Translations under genes and position numbers: made by a program
The notes under the pieces: model-generated
What the model was told of the DNA's origin: nothing
Seen by the model: the letters and a program-made list of their open reading frames with translations, nothing else
The model's database searches: none
Part shown: positions 18,569-27,207 of the stretch, one piece after another
How the letters are laid out: the number at the start of each line of letters is the position of its first letter
Numbering within the stretch: position 1 is the stretch's first letter
From: Solimonas thermocellulolyticum
GTDB taxonomy: Bacteria; Pseudomonadota; Gammaproteobacteria; Nevskiales; Nevskiaceae
Reading direction: 5' to 3'
NCBI RefSeq assembly: GCF_040327995.1
Contig: NZ_JBEPIJ010000011.1
Span: 1 to 64,000 of the forward strand
DNA length: 64,000 nt

Positions 18569-20506
18569 TCAGGCCGCAACGGCGCGGGCGCGCAAGCGGT
18601 TGAACGCGAAGCCGGCGACCAGCGCCGCCAGCACCGCGGCCTGCGCCGCGAGTCCTTGCACGGTGGGATACACGCCGATCCAGGCGATGCGCGGTCCGGC
18701 GAGCGTCGTGACCGCCATGAAACCGCCTTCCTGCAGCGCGGCGACGCCTTTACCGGCGAGCACCACGGCGAGCACGGCGACCAGCGCCGCGCTGAGCGCG
18801 AAGAACTGCGCGATCGGGATGCGCCGCGCGTAACGCAGCATGGCCCATGCGATCGCCGCGAGCACCAGCACCGCCGTGGCGGCGCCGGCGACGATCGCCT
18901 CGCGCTGGCCCTGACTCCACAGCGCGGCATAGAACAGGATGGTCTCGAAGACCTCGCGGTAGACGACGACGAAGGACAGCAGTGCGAGAAACCACGCCGA
19001 GCGCTTGGACAGGGCATGCGCAAGCTTGGCCTGCACATAGCGCTGCCAGGCCCCGGCCTGACTCTTGCCGTGCATCCAGATGCCCACGAACAGCAGCACC
19101 GCCGCCGCGAACAGCGCCGCGGCGCCCTCGGTCAGCTCGCGTCCGGCACCGCTGATCGTGACCAGCCAGGTCGCCGCGGCCCACGTGGCGGCACCCGCGG
19201 CCAGTGCGCCGACCCAGCCGGCGTGCACAAAGGTCAGCGCCTCGCTACGCCCAGCCTTGCGCAAGAAGGCCACGATCGCGACCACGAGCAACAATGCCTC
19301 GAAGCCTTCGCGCAGCAGGATCGTCAGCGCCCCGACGAACGCGGAGATCGCATCGGCGCGGCCTTCGCCGAGCGCCGTCTGCGCCGTATCGAAGAGGTCT
19401 TCGAGCGCTGCGATCTGCGCATCGATCTCGGCTGCTGGTGCGCGCCGGGCGATGCGCGCGCGCAGCTCACTCATCGCGGTCTCGATCTGCACCACCAGAT
19501 CGGCGTCACGCGCCGAAAGTAGCGCCTCGACCGGCTCGAAGCCATCGAGATAAGCCGACAGTGCGAGACGCGCCGCGGCGTTGGCATCGCCACCGGCATA
19601 GGCCGCGCGGCTCTCGGCGAGGCGCCGGCGCGTCAGCTCAAGACCCTGCTCGCCGCCGGCAAGCACCGCCGCCGGCTCGCGCCGCAAGTAGGCGGTCAGC
19701 CGCCGCGCCGGCTCGTGGCCGAGCGTCTGTGCGAGGGCGCTCGGGGTGAGCGTCGCCAGCGCCTCCAGGTCGGGCACGGCGGCGCGCGCCGCCGCGCTCT
19801 GCCAGATTTCGGCACCGTCCTTTTCGCCGAGGTATGCGAGGCTGCCGACATAGAACGCCAGTGCCCAGCGGTCGGCTTCCGGCAGGTGCGCATAGGCCGG
19901 CATCGGCGTGTCTTCGAGTCCCTGGCCGATCACCTGGTACAGCGCGAACAGGCTGCGCTCGTCGGCGCGCTGCGCGTCGGTGAAGTCGATCGGCGGCGGC
20001 TCCATGCCTGCCGCTAGCGGACCGTCCCCCGCACCGCCCTCGCCGTGACAGGCGGCGCAGAGTTGCTGATAGAGCACGGCGCCTCGCGCCACATCGGGCG
20101 GCACGAGCGGCGCCTGCGGCAGCGGGTAGGCGCTCATCAGCGCCGCGGCCAGCGAGCGCGCCTGCGCGGCGATGCGCTCGGGCGCCGCACGTGCCTCGAT
20201 GGAGGCGATCAGCGCGTCGGCCTCGGCGCGCAGCGACGCCTGCTGCGGGCCATCGGGGAGGGTCTGCAGGCGCTGACCGACGGTCTGGGCGAACTCCCGC
20301 ATTTCGGCGTACTCGTCGGCGTTGACGATGCGGCCCTGCCCATCGACCGCTTCGCGGTAATCCACGGCGATGTAATCGAGCAGGCGCCAGAGCGTCGCCA
20401 CCTCGGTGGGATCGGCCGCAGCGACACCGCCGGGGGTTGCTGCCGCCGCGAGGAGGATGGCCGCGCAAAACCGCCGCAAGCAGACCGGAATCGAGCGTGG
20501 ACTCAT
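18569..20506 (-). CDS. Cytochrome c–FTR1 fusion iron permease
   Basis: A 645-residue inner-membrane iron transporter of the EfeU/FTR1 type. After a signal peptide (to about residue 30), the long extracytoplasmic part contains a c-type haem site, CAACH (C150, C153, H154), within a cytochrome c domain. The C-terminal 260 residues form the FTR1 permease with helices carrying the iron-handling motifs REGFE (399–403) and REVFE (517–521), variants of the classic REGLE. FTR1 permeases couple uptake to oxidation of Fe(II); here the fused haem domain probably takes the electron. No EfeO or EfeB gene is adjacent. A Fur-like site lies just upstream. Confidence 0.9.
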   Translation of the reverse strand: MSPRSIPVCLRRFCAAILLAAAATPGGVAAADPTEVATLWRLLDYIAVDYREAVDGQGRIVNADEYAEMREFAQTVGQRLQTLPDGPQQASLRAEADALIASIEARAAPERIAAQARSLAAALMSAYPLPQAPLVPPDVARGAVLYQQLCAACHGEGGAGDGPLAAGMEPPPIDFTDAQRADERSLFALYQVIGQGLEDTPMPAYAHLPEADRWALAFYVGSLAYLGEKDGAEIWQSAAARAAVPDLEALATLTPSALAQTLGHEPARRLTAYLRREPAAVLAGGEQGLELTRRRLAESRAAYAGGDANAAARLALSAYLDGFEPVEALLSARDADLVVQIETAMSELRARIARRAPAAEIDAQIAALEDLFDTAQTALGEGRADAISAFVGALTILLREGFEALLLVVAIVAFLRKAGRSEALTFVHAGWVGALAAGAATWAAATWLVTISGAGRELTEGAAALFAAAVLLFVGIWMHGKSQAGAWQRYVQAKLAHALSKRSAWFLALLSFVVVYREVFETILFYAALWSQGQREAIVAGAATAVLVLAAIAWAMLRYARRIPIAQFFALSAALVAVLAVVLAGKGVAALQEGGFMAVTTLAGPRIAWIGVYPTVQGLAAQAAVLAALVAGFAFNRLRARAVAA

Positions 20507-20517
20507 CGTTCATCCAT

Positions 20518-20543
20518 TAAAAATGAGAATTGATACAGTTTAC
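20518..20543 (-). promoter_or_regulatory. Fur-box-like A/T-rich site upstream of FTR1 gene
   Basis: The stretch AAAAATGAGAATTGATACAG lies 12 bases before the FTR1 start codon, in otherwise GC-rich DNA. One Fur half-site (TGAGAAT) matches the consensus at six of seven positions, while the other half is weak. With the FTR1 product and the similar element at 14.64 kb, iron control is likely. Confidence 0.5.
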
Positions 20544-20716
20544 ACCGCTGCCCATCCGCGGCGGTCGCCGTCAGGCACGTTTGCGAACCGCAACGGCGCA
20601 TTCGCGACAGCCGACGTCCAGGCTGAAAGCTGCGGACCATTGGATCGCCCGAAGGGCGCCTGCCCCGGGCACGGCTGCGTCTTGCCGGCTTGCGTGTTCC
20701 GCCATGCCCCTTTTCC

Positions 20717-20744
20717 TGTGACGGATGGCGGTTTCGGGGATAAT
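20717..20744 (+). promoter_or_regulatory. Probable sigma-70 promoter of mfd
   Basis: TGTGAC (20717–20722), a 16-base spacer and GATAAT (20739–20744) lie about 60 bases before the mfd start. The rest of the 297-base gap between the divergent genes is GC-rich without other signals I trust. Confidence 0.45.
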
Positions 20745-20803
20745 GCCGCGCCCCACGCGCCGGCTCGCTTGCGCCGACCGCGCTCCACCTTCTTAGAGTC
20801 CGT

Positions 20804-23800
20804 GTGAACACTTCCGTCCCGAACGCGGCAGCATCTGCCGTAGGGTCGCGCAGCGGCTCGCTGCCGTTCGTTGCCGTGCCGGCGCTGGCCGTTGCACGTG
20901 CGGCACAGACCCATGCCGGTTTGATCGTCGCCCTGGCCGACGACGAACAGCACGCCTACCGGCTCGAAGCCGAGCTGCGCTTCTTCCTCGACGACGACCT
21001 GCCGCTGGTGCATCTGCCGAGCACCGAGGTACTGCCTTACGATCCGTTCTCGCCGCATCAGGAGATCCTGTCCGAGCGCATCGCCGCGCTGCACCGGCTG
21101 CCGCAGATGCGCCGCGGCGTGCTGCTGACCACGGCCGACCAGTTGATCCAGCGTCTGCCGCCGCGGCAATGGCTGGACAGCCGCGCGTTCGCGCTCGCCG
21201 TCGGCGAGACGCTGGACCCACGGGCGTTTCGCGCGCGTCTGGTCGCGGCCGGTTACCAGTCGGTGTCCGAGGTGCAGACCCAGGGCGAGTTCGCCGTGCG
21301 CGGCGCGCTGATCGACTTGTTCCCGATGGGCTCGGCCGAGGCCTATCGCATCGACCTGTTCGACGACCAGATCGACAGCATCCGCCGCTTCGATCCGGAC
21401 ACCCAGCGCAGCACCGACAAGGTCGACGCGATCCGCCTGCTGCCGGCGCGCGAGTTCCCGACCGACCAGGACGGCATCGAGACCTTCCGCCGCCGCTACC
21501 GTGAGACCTTCCCGGGCGATCCGGCGCGCTCGCGCATCTACACCGAGGTCAGCAAGGGCCTGATGCCGGGCGGCATCGAGGCCTGGCTGCCGCTGTTCTT
21601 CGCCGACACCGCGAGTCTCGCGGACTATCTGCCCGCAGATGCGCGGCTCGTCGCCATCGGCGATCTGGCGGCGGCGTTGGACGAGGACTGGCGCCAGATC
21701 GGTGAGCGCTACGCGCGCTATCGCGGTGACATCGAGCGCCCGCTGCTGCCGCCGGAGGCACTGTTCTTACCCCCGGCCGACGCACTCGCCGCACTGCAGA
21801 AGTTCGACCGCCAAGACCTCGTGCACGACGCGCACGCGCTCGCCGACGGCGCCGACGCGGTCAAGCGCTATCTGGTCGAGGGCGGCGATCGCGTGCTGTT
21901 CGTCGCCGAATCGCCGGGCCGGCGTGAAGCCCTGCTCGCCTGGCTCGCGCCGCTCGGCATCCGGCCACGCGAGTATGCGCATTGGCGCGCTTTTTGGGCT
22001 GACACGAAGCGCTACGGCATCGCCATCGGCCCACTGCAGGACGGATTCCGCCTGCCAGCGGAACACGTGGGTGTCATCGCCGAAGCGCAGATCTTCGGTC
22101 TGCACGCGCCGTCGCAAACCGCACCACGTCGGCGCGGCAAGGTGCGCGACCCGGACACCGTGCTGCGCGACTTGTCGACGCTGCAGCCGGGCGCGCCGGT
22201 GGTGCATGTCGAGCATGGCGTCGGTCGCTACCTCGGTCTGCAGAAGCTCGACGCCGGCGGCGTCGAGACCGAATACCTGGTCCTGCAATACGCCAACGAC
22301 GACAAGCTCTATGTTCCGGTCGCCTCGCTGAACCTCGTCCACCGCTATACCGGCGGCGAGGCCGAGACCGCGCCGCTGCACGGCCTGGGCTCGGACCGCT
22401 GGGCCAAGGCGCAGGCGCGCGCCCGCGAAAAGGCACACGACGTCGCCGCCGAACTGCTGCAGATCCAGGCGCGGCGCATGGCCAAACAGGGCGCGGCGAT
22501 CCGCGTCAGTGAGGCGGACTACCGCCGCTTCTGCGCGGGCTTTCCGTTCGCGCCGACGCCAGACCAGCAGGCCGCGATCGATGCCGTGCTCGCCGATCTG
22601 GCTGCCGAGCGGCCGATGGACCGCGTGGTCTGCGGCGACGTTGGCTTCGGCAAGACCGAGGTCGCGCTGCGCGCCGCCTTCGTCGCCGCACGCGCCGGCC
22701 GCCAGGTTTGCGTACTCGCTCCGACGACGCTGCTGGTCGAGCAGCACGCCAAGACCTTCGCCGACCGTTTCGCCGACTTTCCGATCCGCGTCGCCGCGCT
22801 CTCGCGCCTGCGTTCGGCCAAGGAGCAGAGCGAGTTGCTGCGCCAGCTCGCCGACGGCCGCCTCGACATCGTCATCGGCACGCACCGGCTGCTGCAGGAC
22901 GACGTGCGTTTCAAGGATCTCGGCCTGGTCGTCATCGACGAGGAGCACCGCTTCGGCGTGCGTCACAAGGAGCGCATGAAGAACCTGCGCGCCGAGGTGG
23001 ACGTGCTGACGCTGACGGCAACCCCCATCCCGCGCACACTCAACATGGGCCTCGCCGGCTTGCGCGAGCTGTCGATCATCGCCACGCCGCCAGCCTCGCG
23101 CCTGGCGATCAAGACCCAGGTGTCCGAATGGAGCAATGCGCTGGTGCAGGAGGCCTGTCTGCGCGAGCTGCGCCGCGGCGGACAGGTCTACATCCTGCAC
23201 AACGAGGTGCGTGACATCGAGAACTTCACGCGCAAGATCCGCGAGCTGGTGCCCGAGGGCAACGTGCGCTACGCGCACGGCCAGATGCGCGAGCGCGAAC
23301 TCGAACAGGTGATGCTCGACTTCTATCACCAGCGCTTCAACATCCTGGTGTGCACGACGATCATCGAGTCCGGCATCGACGTGCCCAGCGCCAACACCAT
23401 CCTCATCGACCGCGCCGACCAGCTCGGCCTCGCCCAGCTCCACCAGTTGCGTGGCCGTGTCGGCCGCAGCCATCACCGCGGCTATGCCTACCTGATGGTG
23501 CCGAGCCGGCGCGCGCTCAGCCCGGACGCGCAAAAGCGCCTCGAAGCGATCGAGACGCTCGGCGATCTCGGCTCCGGCTTTGCGCTGGCAACGCACGATC
23601 TGGAGATCCGCGGTGCCGGCGAACTGCTCGGCGCCGAGCAGTCCGGGCAGATCGAGGAGATCGGCTTCACCCTGTACGCCGAACTGCTCGCGCGCGCGGT
23701 CAAGGCGATCAAGACCGGTCGCCTCGACGACGCACCGTTCGGACAGGCCGCCTGCGAGATCGACCTGGGCGTCGGCAGCCTCATTCCGGACGACTACATC

Positions 23801-24187
23801 CCCGACGTGCACACGCGGCTGACGCTGTACAAGCGCATCGCCGAAAGTCGGGACGAGACCGCGCTGCGCGAACTCAAGGTCGAGATGATCGACCGCTTCG
23901 GCCTCTTGCCGGCGGCCGCCGAGCGGCTGTTCGAGGCGGCCGAACTGCGCGTGCAGGCACAGGCGCTGGGCCTCACCCGCGTGCGCGTGGGTAGCCGCAC
24001 GCTGACACTGGACTTCGGCCCGCAGCCGCGGATCGATCCGGCGCGGCTGATCAAGCTGATCCAGTCCCAACCCAAGGTCTACAAACTCGAAGGTCAGGTG
24101 CGCCTGCACTGCCACGGCGATTTCGAGCCGGCCGAAAGCCGCGCGTCCCGCGCTCGGGAACTGTTGGCTACACTGGCCGCACCATGA
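20804..24187 (+). CDS. mfd: Transcription-repair coupling factor
   Basis: A 1127-residue DNA translocase that removes RNA polymerase stalled at lesions and recruits UvrA. The N-terminal UvrB-like part (to about 340) is followed by the CarD-like RNA-polymerase-interaction domain (about 460–560, VHVEHGVGRYLGLQ). The helicase core has Walker A GDVGFGKTE (about 610) and DEEHRFGV (about 711), then TLTATPIPRTLNMG. The C-terminal TRCF domain covers about 985–1090. The GTG start is used because no ATG precedes the conserved region. It overlaps the csiV start by four bases. Confidence 0.97.
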   Translation: MNTSVPNAAASAVGSRSGSLPFVAVPALAVARAAQTHAGLIVALADDEQHAYRLEAELRFFLDDDLPLVHLPSTEVLPYDPFSPHQEILSERIAALHRLPQMRRGVLLTTADQLIQRLPPRQWLDSRAFALAVGETLDPRAFRARLVAAGYQSVSEVQTQGEFAVRGALIDLFPMGSAEAYRIDLFDDQIDSIRRFDPDTQRSTDKVDAIRLLPAREFPTDQDGIETFRRRYRETFPGDPARSRIYTEVSKGLMPGGIEAWLPLFFADTASLADYLPADARLVAIGDLAAALDEDWRQIGERYARYRGDIERPLLPPEALFLPPADALAALQKFDRQDLVHDAHALADGADAVKRYLVEGGDRVLFVAESPGRREALLAWLAPLGIRPREYAHWRAFWADTKRYGIAIGPLQDGFRLPAEHVGVIAEAQIFGLHAPSQTAPRRRGKVRDPDTVLRDLSTLQPGAPVVHVEHGVGRYLGLQKLDAGGVETEYLVLQYANDDKLYVPVASLNLVHRYTGGEAETAPLHGLGSDRWAKAQARAREKAHDVAAELLQIQARRMAKQGAAIRVSEADYRRFCAGFPFAPTPDQQAAIDAVLADLAAERPMDRVVCGDVGFGKTEVALRAAFVAARAGRQVCVLAPTTLLVEQHAKTFADRFADFPIRVAALSRLRSAKEQSELLRQLADGRLDIVIGTHRLLQDDVRFKDLGLVVIDEEHRFGVRHKERMKNLRAEVDVLTLTATPIPRTLNMGLAGLRELSIIATPPASRLAIKTQVSEWSNALVQEACLRELRRGGQVYILHNEVRDIENFTRKIRELVPEGNVRYAHGQMRERELEQVMLDFYHQRFNILVCTTIIESGIDVPSANTILIDRADQLGLAQLHQLRGRVGRSHHRGYAYLMVPSRRALSPDAQKRLEAIETLGDLGSGFALATHDLEIRGAGELLGAEQSGQIEEIGFTLYAELLARAVKAIKTGRLDDAPFGQAACEIDLGVGSLIPDDYIPDVHTRLTLYKRIAESRDETALRELKVEMIDRFGLLPAAAERLFEAAELRVQAQALGLTRVRVGSRTLTLDFGPQPRIDPARLIKLIQSQPKVYKLEGQVRLHCHGDFEPAESRASRARELLATLAAP

Positions 24188-24813
24188 GAACCAAACCGCT
24201 CGCGACGATGCGCGGCGCCCTGCGATGGGGCCTTGCCCTCGTGGTATCGGCGCTGCTGTGGACGCCGCCGGCACACGCCGAGCGCTACCGCGTCGACCTC
24301 ATCGTCTTTCTCGACCTCGAAGCCAGCGGCGAACAAGGCGCCGCGCCCCAGCCGCCGATGCAAAGCGCGGCGATCGCCCTCGACGACGCCGCAGCCCTGC
24401 AGGCGGCCGGCATCCGCGTGCTGCCGGATGCCGAGTTCGGCCTGCAAGAACACTGGAACCGCCTGCGCAACTCGCGCCGCTTCCGTCCGCTGGTGCGTCT
24501 GGCCTGGGAACAGGCGCAGCCGCCGGCCGCGAACGGTCCGCGCCTGGCGATCCGCCATGGCGAGCCGATGCCGGTGCACGATACGCTAACCGCGAACAGC
24601 TTTCTGGTCCAACCGGTCGAGGGCAGCGTCGGCCTGCTGATGAGCCGTTATCTGCATCTGGACGTGGACCTGCGCTACACCACCGCTGACGCCACCAGCC
24701 AGTACGCCCTCACCGAACGCCGCCGCATGCGCCGTGACGAGCTGCACCATCTGGACAGCCCCAGGCTGGGACTATTGGCGCGCATACGGGCCGTGGAGGA
24801 AACACGTCCATGA
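24184..24813 (+). CDS. csiV: CsiV family protein
   Basis: A 209-residue exported protein with a signal peptide (cleaved near residue 32, AHA-ERYR). It opens with the family-typical RVDLIVFLDLE and contains FLVQPVEGSVGLLMSRYLHLDVDL in two strands split by a turn. CsiV was named in Shewanella as a periplasmic factor needed for cell separation or wall growth, and the family sits beside mfd in pseudomonads as it does here. It overlaps mfd (ATGA) and the next lipoprotein gene (ATGA), so the three are co-translated. Confidence 0.85.
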   Translation: MRTKPLATMRGALRWGLALVVSALLWTPPAHAERYRVDLIVFLDLEASGEQGAAPQPPMQSAAIALDDAAALQAAGIRVLPDAEFGLQEHWNRLRNSRRFRPLVRLAWEQAQPPAANGPRLAIRHGEPMPVHDTLTANSFLVQPVEGSVGLLMSRYLHLDVDLRYTTADATSQYALTERRRMRRDELHHLDSPRLGLLARIRAVEETRP

Positions 24814-25340
24814 CGCTGCGAACACCCCTTGCGCTGATCCTTGCCATCCTGGCCGGCTGCGCCGCTGCACCACGCGGCCCCGAGCTGCCGTCCAGTCCCT
24901 ACCCGCCCAGTGCCTGCGAAGCCGACACCGCCAAGCACGCACGCCTGCTCACGCTGCCGCCGACGCCCGCCGACCCGAGCGCGGCCGGCGATCCCGGGGC
25001 CTTGGCGCAGACGCTGCCCATCGACCGCAAACTGAGCCGCGTTGGCCGCTGGCAGCACCGCAGCGATGGCTGGTCATCGCTGACCGTGTCGCTGGAGTCC
25101 AGCGGCGCGCGCTCGCTGGCGCTGCACCTGAGCGGCCTGATGCTGCCGCCGGACACCCAGATCTGGTTCTGTACCCCCGACGGACGCGAGCGCCTCGGCC
25201 CTTACCGCGACGCCGCCGGCGGCGAGCTGTGGACCCCGCCGCTGCGCGGCGACCGCGCTCTTCTGCAGATCTGGGTGCCGACGTCCGCCCACAAGGCCCT
25301 TGGAGGCCGGCTCGCCGAGGCTCAGGGCGGGTATCGCTGA
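24810..25340 (+). CDS. Lipoprotein resembling a lysyl-endopeptidase propeptide
   Basis: A 176-residue predicted lipoprotein. The signal ends in a lipobox LAGC (lipidated Cys17). Residues 85–170 (RWQHRSDGWSSLTVSLES, then LPPDTQIWFCTPDGRERLGPY, then ELWTPPLRGDRALLQIWVP) resemble the beta-rich N-terminal prodomain of secreted Lys-C-like trypsin-fold proteases. There the same order of conserved pieces appears: LPxGAxL..Y..DG, then GP(Y/F), then GxLWTPxVxGDxA. Here the chain ends where the protease domain would begin, and no protease follows. The gene is coupled to csiV by a four-base overlap. The function is unknown; a stand-alone inhibitor or folding factor is possible. Confidence 0.7.
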   Translation: MTLRTPLALILAILAGCAAAPRGPELPSSPYPPSACEADTAKHARLLTLPPTPADPSAAGDPGALAQTLPIDRKLSRVGRWQHRSDGWSSLTVSLESSGARSLALHLSGLMLPPDTQIWFCTPDGRERLGPYRDAAGGELWTPPLRGDRALLQIWVPTSAHKALGGRLAEAQGGYR

Positions 25341-25389
25341 ACCCCGCCAAGCCCATCGCGCAAACGACGACGCTTCGCCGCGGCCCGGC

Positions 25390-25446
25390 TTGACGCGGGC
25401 ATTGCGAGCGGCGCACAATCTGATACCTGACTCATCTGTCATATCA
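25390..25446 (+). promoter_or_regulatory. Promoter and TetR operator of the acyl operon
   Basis: TTGACG (25390–25395), 18 bases and CACAAT (25414–25419) form a plausible promoter with a start near 25426. An imperfect inverted repeat, TGATA-CC-TGAC-TCATCT-GTCA-TATCA (25421–25446), covers the start point and touches the tetR ATG. There is no Shine–Dalgarno sequence between the start point and the ATG. The layout suggests autorepression and a short, possibly SD-less leader. Confidence 0.55.
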
Positions 25447-26075
25447 TGATCGGCGCGACTGCGTCTGCAGCATCGGTGCCCAAGCCCGCCACCGCCCGTG
25501 GCGAAGCGACGCTGCGCCGCCTGCTCGACGCCGCCGAGGCCGAGTTCGGCGAACGCGGCTTCCACGCCGCCTCGGTCAGCTCGATCACCGCGCGCGCCAA
25601 GGTCAGTCAGGGCACGTTCTACCTGTACTTCCCGAGCAAGGAGGCGATCTTCGGCGCCGTGGTGCGCGCGATCGGCCACGCGCTGCGCAAGCACATGGCG
25701 CTGGCGGTGGCGCAGCGATCGGATCGCATGCAGGCCCAGCGCGCCGGCATCGAGGCCTTTCTCGACTTCGTGCAACGGCATCCGGGCCTGTACCGCATCG
25801 TGCAGGAGGCGCAGTTCGTCGACGAGGTCGCGTTTCGCGAGTACTACGAGCGTCTCGCCGCGGGCTATGCGCGCAGCCTCGCGCGCGACGCCGCGGCGGG
25901 CGCGCTCGCCCCCGGGGATGCCGAGGTGCGCGCCTGGGCGATCATGGGGCTCGGTCACTTCCTGGGCCTGCGTTACTGCCTGTGGCGCCAGCGCCTGCCC
26001 GAACCCGAAGTGCTCGACGCCGCGATGGCCTTCATCGGCCACGGCATCGCGCCGCACGAGTCCGGACCGCCATGA
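25446..26075 (+). CDS. TetR/AcrR-family transcriptional regulator
   Basis: A 209-residue regulator. The N-terminal HTH lies at about residues 20–65 (LLDAAEAEFGERGFHAASVSSIT, with recognition helix QGTFYLYFPSKEAIF split around the turn). The remainder is a helical ligand domain with a TetR_C-like motif (HPGLYRIVQEAQFV). Such regulators often bind acyl-CoAs or other hydrophobic molecules, which suits the genes downstream. The ATG overlaps the palindromic operator candidate. Its TGA overlaps the start of the KAS III-like gene (ATGA), so regulator and enzyme are coupled. Confidence 0.92.
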   Translation: MIGATASAASVPKPATARGEATLRRLLDAAEAEFGERGFHAASVSSITARAKVSQGTFYLYFPSKEAIFGAVVRAIGHALRKHMALAVAQRSDRMQAQRAGIEAFLDFVQRHPGLYRIVQEAQFVDEVAFREYYERLAAGYARSLARDAAAGALAPGDAEVRAWAIMGLGHFLGLRYCLWRQRLPEPEVLDAAMAFIGHGIAPHESGPP

Positions 26076-27070
26076 TCGTGCGCGGCCTCGGCGTGTACCT
26101 GCCGACGGCGCGCCAGAGCGCGGCAGACATCGCGGCGGCGAGCGGCGTTCCCGAGGCGATCGTGCGCGACAAGCTCGGCATCCGCGCCAAGACCGTGCCC
26201 GGGCCCGACGACCACAGCAACGCCATGGGCATCCGCGCCGCGCGCGCGGCGCTCGCCGAGGCCGGCGTCGATGCCGCGGCGATCGACGTGCTGATCTCGA
26301 TCACCGAGGAACACAAGGAGTACCCGGTGTGGACGGCCGGCATCCACGCCGCGCACGCGCTCGGCGCCCGGTGCGCCTATGCCTACGACGTCGGGCAGAA
26401 GTGCGGCACGGCAGTGCTCGCTCTGAAACTCGCCCGCGACACGTTGCTGGCCAACCCCGAGCTCCGGCACATTCTCATCGCCGGCGGCTACCGAAGCGGC
26501 GATCTCGTCGATTACCGCGACCCGGCGACGCGCTTTCTTTACAACCTCGCCGCCGGCGGCGGCGCCGCGGTGGTCGCGCGCAGCGGCCCCGGCTTCGAAA
26601 TCCTGGGCGCGGCCTTTCACACGGACGGCCGTTTTTCCGAGGACGTGATCGTGCCCGTCGGCGGCACGCGCGAGCCCCCGCGCGCCGACAATCTCGGGCG
26701 GCGGCGCTTCCACGTGCCCGATCCCGCCGGCATGAAAGCGCGCCTCGCGCAGTGTTCGCTGGACAACTTCGTGGACGTGATCGAACGCGCCTGCGCGCGA
26801 AGCGGCATCGCGCCGCGGACACTCGCGTACGTGGCGATGCTGCACATGAAGCGCAGCGCCCATGAAGCGGTGCTCGCGCGCATCGGCGTACCGGCCGAAC
26901 GATCGATCTATCTCGAGGACTACGGACACATCGGCCAGATCGACCCGTTGCTCTCGCTCAAGCTCGCGCGCGACCAGGGTCGCCTGCGCGACGGCGATGT
27001 CGCCGTGCTGTGCGCGGCCGGCATCGGCTACGTCTGGAATGCGATCTGTGTGCGTTACCAGAGGACTTGA
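26072..27070 (+). CDS. KAS III-like thiolase-fold enzyme
   Basis: A 332-residue protein of the 3-oxoacyl-ACP synthase III fold, which condenses or transfers acyl groups through an active-site cysteine. Cys111 (GQKCGT) matches the FabH nucleophile position and His258 (MLHMKR) the catalytic histidine. The asparagine of the FabH triad, normally in YGN, is replaced by His286 in YGHIGQ. This variant is typical of FabH-like proteins outside fatty-acid initiation, so it is not a housekeeping FabH. The ATG overlaps the tetR stop. A 137-base gap, unusual for this operon, separates it from the ligase. The actual reaction is unknown. Confidence 0.82.
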   Translation: MIVRGLGVYLPTARQSAADIAAASGVPEAIVRDKLGIRAKTVPGPDDHSNAMGIRAARAALAEAGVDAAAIDVLISITEEHKEYPVWTAGIHAAHALGARCAYAYDVGQKCGTAVLALKLARDTLLANPELRHILIAGGYRSGDLVDYRDPATRFLYNLAAGGGAAVVARSGPGFEILGAAFHTDGRFSEDVIVPVGGTREPPRADNLGRRRFHVPDPAGMKARLAQCSLDNFVDVIERACARSGIAPRTLAYVAMLHMKRSAHEAVLARIGVPAERSIYLEDYGHIGQIDPLLSLKLARDQGRLRDGDVAVLCAAGIGYVWNAICVRYQRT

Positions 27071-27207
27071 TCGCGGAGCATGACACAGCGCGACCGACCG
27101 ACGGCGAGCCGGTGACCGCCGGCACGCGCGGATGGAGAAGATATGAGACCTGCGCATCGTGAGCTCGGATCCGTGCGCCGTGGTGCGCGCGGCGGGGCGA
27201 GCCGGAC

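Noticed and set aside
16319..19522. Very long open frame (over 1000 codons) across the iron genes
   Set aside because: It lies across the binding-protein end, the permease and the antisense FTR1 gene, has no domain and is an artefact of GC-rich third positions.
26072..27070. Housekeeping fabH
   Set aside because: The catalytic Asn is replaced by His and the gene sits in a TetR-controlled operon away from other fab genes.
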